From the NCBI GenBank assembly GCA_963731285.1, contig CAVSUR010000009.1, positions 124,001 through 188,000 of the forward strand: a stretch of DNA of 64,000 bases, given 5' to 3'. The position numbers and the translations under genes are program-made. Below are positions 54,802-64,000 of the stretch, piece after piece. Position 1 is the first letter of the stretch; each line of letters opens with the position of its first letter. Origin of the DNA: CAVSUR01 sp963731285 (GTDB taxonomy: Bacteria; Actinomycetota; Actinomycetes; Streptosporangiales; Streptosporangiaceae). The notes beneath the pieces were generated by a model. It was not told where the DNA came from and made no database searches. It was given only the letters and a program-made list of their open reading frames with translations.

Positions 54802-55995
54802 TCAGCAGATCCGCGGGAGCGGATCGCCGACCAGCAGATCCACGATGCGGGTGCCGCCGAACGCGGTCTTGCACTGGACGACGCCGGGCGGCTCGGCGGT
54901 GATCTGCCCGATGACCGCGGCCTCGCGGCCCTGCGGATGAGCCCGCAGCGCGGCTAGTGCGGCGCCGGCATCGGCGCTGTCCACCACCGCCACCAGCCGG
55001 CCCTCGCAGGCGACATACATCGGATCGATCCCGAGCAGCTCGGATGCGCCGCGCACCGCAGCGCGAACTGGGATGTCCTGCTCGCTGACCAGCACGCCGA
55101 CCCCGGCGGCGGAAGCTATCTCGTTCAGGATGGTGGCGACGCCGCCGCGGGTGGCGTCGCGCAGCGCGCGCACCCCGCCGGTCTGCGCGAGCAGCCCGGC
55201 GACCAGGCCGTTCAGCGGCGCGGTGTCGGAGGTGATGTCGGCCTCGATGTCCAGCTCGCCGCGGGCCAGCATGATCGTCACGCCGTGGTCCCCGATCGGG
55301 CCGGACACCAGGATCACGTCGCCCGGGCGGGCCTGCGCCACGCCCAGGTTCCGGCTGGGTTCGGCCAGCCCGATCCCGGCCGTGTTGATGTAGCAGCCGT
55401 CGGCCTTGCCCTTCTCCACCACCTTGGTGTCGCCGGTGACGACCTGCACGCCCGCTGCGTCCGCCGCGGCGCGCATGGACGCCGCGATCCGGTTGAGGTC
55501 GGCCAGCGGGAATCCCTCTTCGAGGATGAACCCGGCCGACAGGTACAGCGGCACGGCGCCGGCCACCGACAGGTCGTTGACGGTCCCGTTGACGGCCAGG
55601 TCGCCGATGTTCCCGCCGGGGAAGAACAGCGGCGAGACCACGTAGGAATCGGTGGTCATCGCGACGCCGGTGCCGCTGATGGTCAGCCGGGCTGAGTCCT
55701 CTAGCGCCTCGAGCAGCGGATTGCGGAACGCGTCGAGGAAGACCGCCTCGATCAGCGTCTGGGTGGCCTTGCCGCCCGCCCCGTGCGACATGGTGATCCG
55801 GTCTTCCCTGACCCGCGGCCGCGCCCGCCGGGCCCGGTCGATGCGCTCGAGCACCAGCTCCTCGCGGACCGTGCCTGCGGCAGGCTGCGGCGAGCCCCGG
55901 TGCGGGTACCGCTCGGGCCCCGGCCCGTCGGATTGCTCGCCGTGCTCGCGCAGCGCCTGCTGCACCCATCGTCCGGCCGGGCCGTCGGCGGTCAC
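54802..55995 (-). CDS. hypE: hydrogenase maturation protein HypE
   Basis: A 397-residue ATP-dependent dehydratase that converts the thiocarbamate placed on its C-terminal cysteine by HypF into thiocyanate, the CN donor. Key features: ITMSHGAGGKATQTLIEAV, TTDSYVVSPLFFPGGNIGDL (ATP/phosphate binding; shown as motif), GDTKVVEKGKADGCYINTAG and the essential C-terminal PRIC. The start GTG 55995 overlaps the hypD stop (GTGA); a longer frame to 56292 was rejected because it runs into hypD. An N-terminal extension of about 65 residues precedes the usual HypE start. Confidence 0.94.
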   Translation of the reverse strand: MTADGPAGRWVQQALREHGEQSDGPGPERYPHRGSPQPAAGTVREELVLERIDRARRARPRVREDRITMSHGAGGKATQTLIEAVFLDAFRNPLLEALEDSARLTISGTGVAMTTDSYVVSPLFFPGGNIGDLAVNGTVNDLSVAGAVPLYLSAGFILEEGFPLADLNRIAASMRAAADAAGVQVVTGDTKVVEKGKADGCYINTAGIGLAEPSRNLGVAQARPGDVILVSGPIGDHGVTIMLARGELDIEADITSDTAPLNGLVAGLLAQTGGVRALRDATRGGVATILNEIASAAGVGVLVSEQDIPVRAAVRGASELLGIDPMYVACEGRLVAVVDSADAGAALAALRAHPQGREAAVIGQITAEPPGVVQCKTAFGGTRIVDLLVGDPLPRIC

Positions 55996-57125
55996 GACCG
56001 GCTCGCCTCGCTGACCCTGGTGCGGGTCAGCCTGCCGTAGTTGTAATAAGCGGCGCAGGCACCCTCCGGCGACACCATGCACGTGCCGATCGGCGTCTCC
56101 GGCGTGCAGGCGGTGCCGAACACCTTGCACTCCCACGGCTTGAGCACGCCCTTGAGCACTTCTCCGCACTGGCAGGCCTTGGGATCGGCGACCCGGACGC
56201 CGGGCACCGAGAACAGCAGCTCGGCGTCGAAGCTGGCGTACTTCTCCCGGACCTTGAGCGCAGAGTGCGAGATAAAGCCGAGGCCGCGCCACTCGAAATA
56301 CGGCCGCAGTTCCATGGTCTCGCCGATGGCCCGGAGCGCGACCGGGTTGCCCGCCCAGGGAACGACCCGCGAGTACTGGTTCTCCACGACCGACTCGCCG
56401 CGGGACAGCTGCAGCATCAGCATGTAGATGGACTGCAGGATGTCCAGCGGCTCGAAGCCGGCCGTGACCACGGGCTTGCCGTAGTCGCGGGCGATGAACT
56501 CATACGGCCGGCAGCCGATCACGGTGGAGACGTGCCCGGGCCCGATGAAACCGTCCAGCCGCAGGTCGGGAGAGTCCAGGATGGCCTTGATGGCCGGGAC
56601 GATCGTGACGTGGTTGCAGAAGACGGAGAAGTTCGGCAGGCCCTCGGCCGCGGCCCGCAGCAGGGTCATCGCCGTCGACGGGGCGGTGGTCTCGAACCCG
56701 ATGGCCATGAAGACGACCCGCTTGCCCGGGTTCTGCCGGGCGATCTTGAGCGAGTCGAGCGGCGAGTACACCATCCGGATGTCGGTACCGCGCGCCTTGG
56801 CGTCGAAGAACGACCCGTTGCTGCCTGGCACCCGCATCATGTCGCCGAACGAGGTCATGATGACGTCCGGCTCGGCGGCGAGGGCCATCGCGTCATCCAC
56901 CCGGCCCATCGGGATCACGCAGACCGGGCAGCCGGGCCCGTGCACCAGGGTGATCTGCTCGGGCAGGTAATCCTCGAGCCCGTGCTTGTAGATCGTGTGC
57001 GTATGGCCGCCGCACACCTCCATCAGCTTGTACTGACGGCCCGGCTCGCACAGCGCGGTGATCTTCGCGGAGAGCGCGTGCGCCTTGTCCGCGTCGCGGA
57101 ATTCGTCTACGAATCGCATCGACAC
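55992..57125 (-). CDS. hypD: hydrogenase Fe-cyanide-CO assembly protein HypD
   Basis: A 377-residue [4Fe-4S] protein that, with HypC, holds iron while CN and CO are attached. The redox-active and iron-binding cysteines are in LMEVCGGHTHTIYKHG and HGPGCPVCVIPMGR; the C-terminal cluster cysteines are in CQCGEVLKG, WECKVFGTACTPETPIGTC (shown as two adjacent motifs) and SPEGACAAYYNY. It overlaps hypE and follows hypC after six bases. Confidence 0.96.
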   Translation of the reverse strand: MSMRFVDEFRDADKAHALSAKITALCEPGRQYKLMEVCGGHTHTIYKHGLEDYLPEQITLVHGPGCPVCVIPMGRVDDAMALAAEPDVIMTSFGDMMRVPGSNGSFFDAKARGTDIRMVYSPLDSLKIARQNPGKRVVFMAIGFETTAPSTAMTLLRAAAEGLPNFSVFCNHVTIVPAIKAILDSPDLRLDGFIGPGHVSTVIGCRPYEFIARDYGKPVVTAGFEPLDILQSIYMLMLQLSRGESVVENQYSRVVPWAGNPVALRAIGETMELRPYFEWRGLGFISHSALKVREKYASFDAELLFSVPGVRVADPKACQCGEVLKGVLKPWECKVFGTACTPETPIGTCMVSPEGACAAYYNYGRLTRTRVSEASRS

Positions 57126-57131
57126 TCGCTC

Positions 57132-57404
57132 CTACTCGATCCGTGATTCGGCCAGGGCCGCGATTTCGTCCTCGTAGGCCTGGCCGATCCCTTCCAGGAA
57201 CGCCAGCGCCGAGGCGGCCTCGGCCTCGTCGATCTTCGACAGCGCGAACCCGACGTGGATGAGCACCCACTCGCCGGACTTGGGCGGGTCGTCAGCCAGC
57301 AGGCCGATATTGATCACCCGCCGCACGCCGCTGACGTCCACCCGGGCCAGGTCGGGCTGGTCCGGCATAAACTCGATTACCTCGCCCGGAATGCCGAGGC
57401 ACAT
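57132..57404 (-). CDS. hypC: hydrogenase assembly chaperone HypC
   Basis: A 90-residue chaperone with the obligatory N-terminal MCLGIPGEVIEF, whose Cys2 binds the Fe(CN)2CO precursor, then RVDVSGVRRVINIGLLAD and GEWVLIHVGFALSKID. It shuttles the iron group from HypD to the large subunit. The operon also has a divergent second HypC-like gene (58721-58990) that lacks this N-terminus, so this is the orthodox one. Confidence 0.96.
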   Translation of the reverse strand: MCLGIPGEVIEFMPDQPDLARVDVSGVRRVINIGLLADDPPKSGEWVLIHVGFALSKIDEAEAASALAFLEGIGQAYEDEIAALAESRIE

Positions 57405-57429
57405 AGGACCACTCCTTCGTGACTCATCG

Positions 57430-58029
57430 CTACCGCTCGCCTGCCCGTCCCTGGGCCGCCGCGGTCCCCGCTGCCTGTGTTGCCCCGGCTGGCTGCGCTG
57501 CCCCGGCGGCCGGGGCCGCCGGGGCGCCCGGCGGGGCGACCAGGCCGAGCACGACCGCGATGGCTTCGTCTACCGCCGCGGTTACCGGCTCGCTCAGCCC
57601 CATGCCGTAGTCCACGGTGGCCGGCTCGCAGCCGACGATCAGGATCGTGCCGCCGGGCGGCCCGCCCAGCGTGTCCAGCATCTGCAGGACGACGTCGGGC
57701 TGCATGCCATGCGCGTCGAGCAGTGGCGCGGCCGCCGCCTCGGCCCCTTCGGCCGCCTCGGCCGGCGCTGCCTCGCTCCGGCTCAGGTCCGGCTCGATGA
57801 CGTAGACCGTGCCCGGCGCGCCGCCGCGGGCCACGGTGTCGATCAGGATTGCGGTGTCGAAGCCGCCCGCGAGGTCGTAGGCCAGGTGCAGGCCGCGGAT
57901 GCCGTAGTCCACCACCTGTACCCCGGGCGGCAGGTCGGCGGCCATCAGCCGGTGCGACACCTCGACGCCGAAGCCGTCGTCGGAGAGGAAGATATTGCCG
58001 ATCCCCGCGATCAGCGTCCGCCCGCTCAC
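57430..58029 (-). CDS. hydrogenase maturation protease
   Basis: A 199-residue nickel-dependent endopeptidase of the HyaD/HycI family that cuts the C-terminal tail of the large subunit after Ni insertion. GIGNIFLSDDGFGVEVSHRL contains the first acidic metal ligand, DYGIRGLHLAYDL and LIDTVARGG the following residues, and HGMQPDVVLQML the histidine region. The C-terminal 35 residues are an Ala/Pro/Gly tail unusual for the family. GTG 58029 overlaps the upstream stop, giving coupled translation. Confidence 0.9.
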   Translation of the reverse strand: MSGRTLIAGIGNIFLSDDGFGVEVSHRLMAADLPPGVQVVDYGIRGLHLAYDLAGGFDTAILIDTVARGGAPGTVYVIEPDLSRSEAAPAEAAEGAEAAAAPLLDAHGMQPDVVLQMLDTLGGPPGGTILIVGCEPATVDYGMGLSEPVTAAVDEAIAVVLGLVAPPGAPAAPAAGAAQPAGATQAAGTAAAQGRAGER

Positions 58030-58724
58030 CGGCTCACCTGCTCGCGGCGCAGGGCAGCCATCGTGAGCTCCCACAGCGCGTGGTAGATGGTGGTCTGCGC
58101 TTCCTGGATACGGTGCACCGAGGCCGACGGGGCGACGAACAGGTAGTCGATGCTGTCCAACTCGGCCATCTTGCCGCCGGTATACCCGGCGATGCCGATC
58201 GTGAGCATCCCGCGGCGCGCCGCCTCGTCGAACGCGCGCAGCAGGTTGTCGGAGTTGCCGCTGGTGGACAGGCCCACGGCGATGTCGCCCTTGGTGCCCA
58301 TCGCCGCGATCTGGCGGGCGAAGACCACCTCGGGGCCGATGTCGTTGGCCAGGGCGGTGAGCACCGAGGTGTCGCTGGCCAGGCTCAGCGCCGCCAGCGG
58401 CCGGTACGCCCCGTCAGGGTGCAGGAACAGGGTGGCCAGTTGCTGCGCGTCGGTGGCGCTGCCACCGTTCCCGAAGGCGAGCAGCCGCCCGCCGGCTGCG
58501 AATCGGGCGGCGAGGTCCTGCGCGCAGCCCAGCAGCCGCTCCGCGTCCCGGTCGAGTACCGCCCGGCGCAGGGCCACGACCTCGGCGGCCTTGGCCACCG
58601 TGGACTGCCGCACCTGCTCCAGCACCGCGCCGACATCGGTCGCGCCGGCGTACAGGAACGGGTAAAGCGACTCGACTGAGCCCGCCGGCCCGTCAGCGGC
58701 AGGCGGCCCGCCGGGGCCCGTCAT
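58026..58724 (-). CDS. SIS-domain sugar-phosphate isomerase-like protein 2
   Basis: A 232-residue SIS protein of the GmhA (sedoheptulose-7-phosphate isomerase) class. The sugar-phosphate loop FGNGGSATDA is at 84-93 and the second phosphate site STSGNSDN at 153-160, both canonical. Family members isomerise or bind phosphosugars in the cytosol, but no heptose pathway gene is present. It lies in the hydrogenase operon between the HypC-like gene and the protease, overlapping both by four bases (ATGA, GTGA), so co-expression is certain and a hydrogenase role likely. Confidence 0.85.
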   Translation of the reverse strand: MTGPGGPPAADGPAGSVESLYPFLYAGATDVGAVLEQVRQSTVAKAAEVVALRRAVLDRDAERLLGCAQDLAARFAAGGRLLAFGNGGSATDAQQLATLFLHPDGAYRPLAALSLASDTSVLTALANDIGPEVVFARQIAAMGTKGDIAVGLSTSGNSDNLLRAFDEAARRGMLTIGIAGYTGGKMAELDSIDYLFVAPSASVHRIQEAQTTIYHALWELTMAALRREQVSR

Positions 58725-58990
58725 CGCGGCACCACCGCGATCGCCTCCCTGGCGTGTACCATGATCGTGTCGCCGACCCCGGCCGTGACCAGCGCGATGC
58801 TGACTTCCTCGGGGCCTGCGCCGGTATCCACGATCGCCATGTCATCGGGCAGCAGCTCAGTGATCGTCACCGCCACGGCGGTGTCGGAGCAGGTGATGCA
58901 GACCTCGTCGTGGCACTCGGGGATTTCCGGCCGCCGGGCACCCGGGAGCTGGGCTGCGGCGCGGGCCCCGCCTGGGCTCGGTGCGCTCAT
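58721..58990 (-). CDS. divergent HypC-like protein
   Basis: An 89-residue protein whose C-terminal two thirds have a HypC-type beta-barrel (AVAVTITELLPDDMAIVDTG, EEVSIALVTAGVGDTIMVHA). Instead of MCLGIP at the N-terminus it has a 24-residue Ala/Pro-rich leader and then CHDEVCITCSD with Cys26, Cys31 and Cys34. The cysteine for the Fe precursor could thus be internal, or it may bind something else. Overlaps SIS genes on both sides by four bases (ATGA). ATG 58990 chosen; upstream frame to 59050 rejected. Confidence 0.75.
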   Translation of the reverse strand: MSAPSPGGARAAAQLPGARRPEIPECHDEVCITCSDTAVAVTITELLPDDMAIVDTGAGPEEVSIALVTAGVGDTIMVHAREAIAVVPR

Positions 58991-59631
58991 GCGACCACCC
59001 CCGGCCCGAGCACTCCCGGCTGCTCGAAGAAGACGTGGACCAGCTCCCACAGCACGTGGTAGGTGGTCACCTGCACTTCCTTGACGATCCGCGGGTCAGT
59101 CGCCTGGGTGACCAGCAGATGGTCCACGGCCGGGCTGGCCGCTATCGCCCCGCCGCCGGCCCCGGCTAGCGCGATGGTCAGCATGCCCAGCTCGCGTGCC
59201 GCGCGCAGGCCGGCCAGCACGCTGACGCAGTCACCGTCAGCCGAGATGCCCAGCGCGATGTCCGCGGGCTCGGCCAGGTAGCGCAGCTGGTGAGAGAAGA
59301 TGCTGCCCATGCCCTCCCGCGCGGCGACCCCGGTGACTGTGGCGACATCGCAGGTCAGCGAGATCGCCGGCAGCGCCCGCTTGCCCACGATGACCGGATG
59401 CACGAACTCGACGGCCACGTGCTGGGCGTCCGTGCTGGCGCCCCCGGTGCCGAAGACCACCAGCTTGCCGCCGCGGTGGAACCGGAGCGCCATGTCATGA
59501 CAGGCGGCGGCGACCTCCCCGGCCAGCCCGGCAAATTCATCGAGCGGCTGTACTCGGCGCTCGAACAGGGTGGTGACCTCGCCGACGGCACTGGCCGGTG
59601 ACGAGGTATCCGGGCTGCTGGACGGCGTCAC
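58987..59631 (-). CDS. SIS-domain protein 1, divergent phosphate loop
   Basis: A 214-residue SIS protein related to GmhA and to its operon partner SIS protein 2. The first loop FGTGGASTDAQH (60-71) is close to normal, but the second site reads ISADGDCVS (129-137) where the family has STSGNS, so phosphosugar binding may be altered or lost. GTG 59631 overlaps the stop of the YceI-like gene (GTGA). Paired intact and degenerate SIS subunits could form a mixed tetramer. Confidence 0.83.
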   Translation of the reverse strand: MTPSSSPDTSSPASAVGEVTTLFERRVQPLDEFAGLAGEVAAACHDMALRFHRGGKLVVFGTGGASTDAQHVAVEFVHPVIVGKRALPAISLTCDVATVTGVAAREGMGSIFSHQLRYLAEPADIALGISADGDCVSVLAGLRAARELGMLTIALAGAGGGAIAASPAVDHLLVTQATDPRIVKEVQVTTYHVLWELVHVFFEQPGVLGPGVVA

Positions 59632-60198
59632 CCTGCGGTCTCCGCCGGCGAGCCGGACAGATCGAGCTCGACTTTCACCTCGACCGCATCCCGCACTTTG
59701 AGCGCGCCAAGGAACCCGGAGTAGGGCTTGATGCCGAACTGGCTCTGCACCACCGACGTCCTGGCCAGATAACTGTCCTGGCCGTTCTTGCTGACGTGCA
59801 GCTGCAGGGGGCTGCTCGCACCGGCCAGGGTGAGAGTGCCGCTGATAATGCCGCCGCCTCCGGAGCCCGGCTCGAAGCCGCTGGCCGAGAATGTCGCTTC
59901 CGGGTTCGTATCGGCCCGCAGCACCTTGCGCGCGGTCACAGCGATCTCCCGCTTGTCCCGGTCAGTCAGCGGCTTGAGGCCGCCGCTGCCGTCACGGACC
60001 ACCAGCGAGCCCATGTCGATCCGCGCCTCCAGGCTGGACGGCCCCCCCGTCCTCGTCGGTGGTCAGCTCAGCCGACCACCGGGTTACCTCGACGGTCAGA
60101 TCATGACCCGCCTGCGCAGCCATCCCGTCGCGTGACGTCACTAGGACAATGCGACCGCGATCCGCACCAAACTGGTGGCGTCCCGCCCGAATAGCCAT
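59628..60198 (-). CDS. YceI-like lipid-binding protein (one frame shift)
   Basis: About 190 residues in two frames joined at a run of seven C near 60042: HQFGADRGRIVLVTSRDG, AGHDLTVEVTRWSAELT, then RIDMGSLVVRDGSGGLKPLT, GTLTLAGASSPLQLHV and SQFGIKPYSGFLGALKVRD. This is a YceI domain, an eight-stranded barrel that binds isoprenoid or amphiphilic lipids. No signal peptide is present, so it is cytosolic. Its stop overlaps the SIS protein 1 start, making it the first gene of the operon. Confidence 0.82.
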
Positions 60199-60323
60199 GG
60201 CAGCACCGTAGGACACATGTGGGGGGACGTCCAGTCGCGGGCCCAGACAGCTTTGCTCTCTGCGCCCCGTCCCGGCTGACCAGGCCAGCCGGCCTTCCTG
60301 GCCAGGGGAAACGGGCCGGCGGG

Positions 60324-60964
60324 CTAGGGGAGCGGCACCTCACCGAAGACTTCCTGAATCCGCCGCAGATCGCGCATCCGGGGCTCGGTGGCTCCGCCCA
60401 CCCAGCGGCTCACGGTCTTGACCGAGACGCCGAGCTGCCGAGCCGCAGCTTCCTGGGTGAGCCCTTCCCGGCGCAGGGCGCTGGACATCCACTCCGCGAA
60501 CGTGGCCGACTGACCGGGCTGGGCCGCCCTGGCTGCAGCGGCCGGCGCCGCGCCGGCGCAGCTGCCTGTGCCGGCTGCGGACCTGCCGCCGCCGGTGCTG
60601 CCGCCTGGCTGGCCAGCGGGCGGGGCTGGACGCCCCGGCTTACCGGCGGCCCCGGCGTCGTCGGAGACGGGATGGTCGTGTCGGAATGCAGCACGTCGAC
60701 CTCGACATGCTCGGGAAAGATCCGGAACGCCACCTGGATGGAGCCAGTCGGCCCGGCCGCATTGAGCAGAGCGCGGAATACGGCTTCGCCGACCTCGCGG
60801 GTGCCGTTTTCGGTCAGCGGCGACTCGGCCAGGCACCGGCGGACGAAATCCCTGATGTCGGGGATCGAGGATGGCCGGGCAGTGAAGACCTGGGACAGCA
60901 CCACGACGGGCGCAACCTCTATCGCGATGGGCGCGATCTCGTTGGAGTCCCCCCGGGACCGCAA
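60324..60964 (-). CDS. HTH regulator with ATPase-like N-terminal domain (frame-shifted)
   Basis: The N-terminal part (residues about 20-95) reads TARPSSIPDIRDFVRRCLAE, EVGEAVFRALLNAAGPTGSI, VAFRIFPEHVEVDVLHSD, like a reduced anti-sigma/histidine-kinase-type ATPase fold. After an Ala/Pro/Gln linker and a frame change near 60540, the C-terminus is an XRE-type helix-turn-helix: EGLTQEAAARQLGVSVKTVS then RWVGGATEPR. TTG 60964 has GGAGG in place. It sits between the maturation operon and hhyS and is the obvious candidate local regulator. Confidence 0.65.
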
Positions 60965-61433
60965 CTGGCCTCCGCCACCGCGCTGTCTTCCTCTCGCCAA
61001 TCCACCCCGGGACGGACGACGGGGGTCGCAGCCGGGCGGTGAGCCCAGGGTACGTGCATCGGATGGTATCGGGAACCCTCGGAGCAGACGTGTCAGGCGG
61101 GCCGGCGGGCAGCGCATGCAACACCGGCGCACCCGTACCTGCCCAGGTCAGCCCATTCTGGCCGCCAGACATTTCTGTCCAGTGAGCTGACTCTACCGTC
61201 TTGTCGTCGCAGCGCCGCGGGTCTAGCATGACGGAACCTGCGCATCACTCCTGCCACGAAGGCGAGGTGCGTTGTAATCAAGATTTGCCGGGGCGGCGCG
61301 AGCCAGGCCGGCACGCCGGGCTGTCACGACAGGCCGGCGAGGAGCTGTCGTCCTGCCGCAGCATGCGCTGCGCTGAGCGGGCCGGCAGAAGCCCGCATGC
61401 CAGCCAATCCAGGAGCGAGGAGGTGGCCACGCG
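60965..61433. other. promoter region of the hydrogenase structural genes
   Basis: 469 bases between the divergent regulator and hhyS. No gene is evident; the frames are GC artefacts. It should hold the hhySL promoter. The region 61255-61285 is relatively AT-rich (GCGTTGTAATCAAGATTTG). A GAGGAGG ribosome-binding site precedes hhyS. Confidence 0.5.
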
Positions 61434-62573
<1,140 letters not shown>

Positions 62574-62577
<4 letters not shown>

Positions 62578-64000
62578 CGACGGCCGAGGACACCGGCATC
62601 GTGGAGATGGCCTGGGATCCGATCACCAGGATCGTCGGCAGCCTGGGCATCTACACCAAGATCGACTTCAAGCAGAAGAAGGTCGTCGAGTGCCACAGCA
62701 CCTCCTCGATCTTCCGCGGCTACAGCATCTTCATGAAGGGCAAGGACCCGCGGGACGCGCACTTCATCACCAGCCGCATCTGCGGCATCTGCGGTGACAA
62801 CCACGCGACCTGCTCGGTCTACACCCAGAACATGGCCTACGGCGTCCGCCCGCCGCACCTCGGCGAGTGGATCATCAACCTCGGCGAGGCCGCCGAGTAC
62901 ATGTTCGACCACAACATCTTCCAGGAGAACCTGGTCGGGGTGGACTTCTGCGAGCGGATGGTCGGCGAGACCAACCCGGGCGTGCTGGAGCTGGCCAACC
63001 GGACCGAGGCGCCGCACGCCGCCGACCACGGCTACAGTACCATCGGCGACATCATGCGGTCGCTGAACCCGCTGGAAGGCGAGTTCTACCGCGAGGCGCT
63101 GCAGGTATCGCGGTCCACCCGGGAGATGTTCTGCCTGATGGAGGGGCGGCACGTGCACCCCTCGACGCTGTACCCGGGCGGCGTCGGCACCACCCCGACC
63201 GTGCAGCTGTTCACCGACTACCTGACCCGGCTGATGCGCTACGTGGAGTTCATGAAGCGCGTCGTGCCGATGCACAACGACCTGTTCGACTTCTTCTACG
63301 AGGCGCTGCCCGGCTACGAGGAGGTCGGCCGCCGCCGCGCCGACATGGTCTGCTGGGGCAGCCTTCAACGACCCCGAGCACTGCGACTTCCGCTACGACC
63401 ACATGACCAACTGGGGCCGCAAGATGTTCGTCACCCCCGGCGTGATCAGGGACGGGAAGCTGGTCACCAACGACCTGGTCGAGATCAACCTGGGCATCCG
63501 CATCCTGCTCGGCAGCTCGTACTACGAGGACTGGGAAGACCAGGAGATGTTCGTCACCCGCGATCCGCTGGGCAACCCGGTGGACCGCCGGCACCCGTGG
63601 AACCAGCACACGATCCCGCGGCCGGCCAAGCGCGACTTCGACGACAAGTACAGCTGGGTCATGTCGCCGCGCTGGTTCGACGGCACCGACCACCTGGCCG
63701 CCGACACCGGCGGCGGCCCGCTGCGCCCGGCTGTGGGCGACCGCGCTGGGCGGCCTGGTCGACTTCGGCTACGTCAAGTCCACCGGGCACAGCGTGCTGA
63801 TCAACCTGCCGCGGACGATGACCAAGCCCGAGGTCACCTTCGAGTGGAAGATCCCGGTCGACACGCAGCGGCGCGCCGCTGTCCAACGCGATCGAGCGGG
63901 ACCGGGCCCGGACCTACTTCCAGGCCTACGCCGCCGCCTGCGCGCTGTACTTCATGGAGCAGGCGCTGGCCGAGATCCGGGCCGGCCGGACCAAGACCTG
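62574..64000 (+). CDS. hhyL: [NiFe]-hydrogenase group 1h large subunit (partial, frame shifts)
   Basis: Catalytic subunit, continuing past the window end. The N-terminal nickel-ligand motif RICGICGDNH is at residues 68-77, after WDPITRIVGSLGIYTKIDF. The order of GRHVHPSTLYPGGVGTTPTV, then NDPEHCDFRYDHMTNWGRKM, VTPGVIRDGKLVTNDLVEIN and SYYEDWEDQEMF fits group 1h. Frame changes near 63362, 63731 and 63873 are each repaired by removing one base. The C-terminal CxxC ligands and protease site lie outside the window. Confidence 0.94.

Noticed and set aside
54802..56292. 496-residue HypE starting at 56292
   Set aside because: The extra N-terminus is antisense-free but lies in another frame of hypD; GTG 55995 overlapping the hypD stop is the normal coupled start.
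62578..62797. extension of the small subunit to 62797
   Set aside because: That frame overlaps the hhyL coding start and reads low-complexity Arg/His sequence; the ATGA overlap at 62574-62577 is the more natural end.

Overview
The window is about 70% GC, and its gene content points to an actinobacterium, probably a Streptosporangiales-like actinomycete; the species cannot be fixed from this sequence. The evidence is a mycothiol S-conjugate amidase (Mca), a DUF5703 protein, an MFS-dTMP kinase fusion beside topA and holB, paired GAF-ANTAR proteins, an actinobacterial serpin-like protein and a group 1h (formerly group 5) high-affinity [NiFe]-hydrogenase.

Layout. 1-7.2 kb: PIN toxin with a partial antitoxin, 3-hydroxyisobutyrate-dehydrogenase-like enzyme, MGMT, UlaG-like hydrolase, SDR, DUF1264 protein and tRNA-Leu(GAG). 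A stray 3' piece of the same tRNA lies at 2.73 kb. 7.3-16.4 kb: housekeeping block with M20 peptidase, DUF5703, topA, MFS-tmk, holB, ricT/PSP1 and tRNA-Thr(CGT). This block carries many one-base frame shifts in genes that should be essential, so consensus errors are the likeliest cause. 16.4-31.5 kb: accessory region anchored on tRNA-Thr. The tRNA 3' end is repeated at 23.3 kb (48/48), 27.2 kb (42/43) and, degenerate, at 31.5 kb. Between the repeats are three dead tyrosine integrases, remnants of IS5, IS30 and IS481, one IS110-type transposase gene, and decayed genes (haem peroxidase, phosphoribosyltransferase, HD-domain, TetR, aquaporin). Cargo that looks intact is a secreted BNR-repeat protein, a TAT-exported ferritin-like protein, an MBL hydrolase, a Sel1/TPR-like protein and an arsenic cluster (arsC, arsI, arsR, arsM) with no recognisable efflux pump.

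31.5-50.5 kb: core metabolism and regulation, with GNAT, GyrI-like protein, 3-hydroxyacyl-CoA dehydrogenase, two GAF-ANTAR regulators, aldo/keto reductase, galE, a lysA-like decarboxylase, LapA-like protein, lipid kinase, UvrD-like helicase, DinB, serpin-like protein, PLP decarboxylase, TraR/DksA-type zinc protein, Mca and an amidohydrolase.

50.6-64 kb: hydrogenase locus. hypF is transcribed rightward. A leftward, mostly overlapping operon reads yceI-like, SIS isomerase 1, divergent hypC-like, SIS isomerase 2, maturation protease, hypC, hypD, hypE, hypA, hypB. An HTH regulator separates it from the rightward hydrogenase structural genes hhyS and hhyL; hhyL runs off the window. HypA/B insert Ni, HypC/D/E/F build the Fe(CN)2CO group, and the protease trims the large subunit. 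The least explained part is the coupled YceI-SIS-HypC-like-SIS module at the head of the maturation operon.
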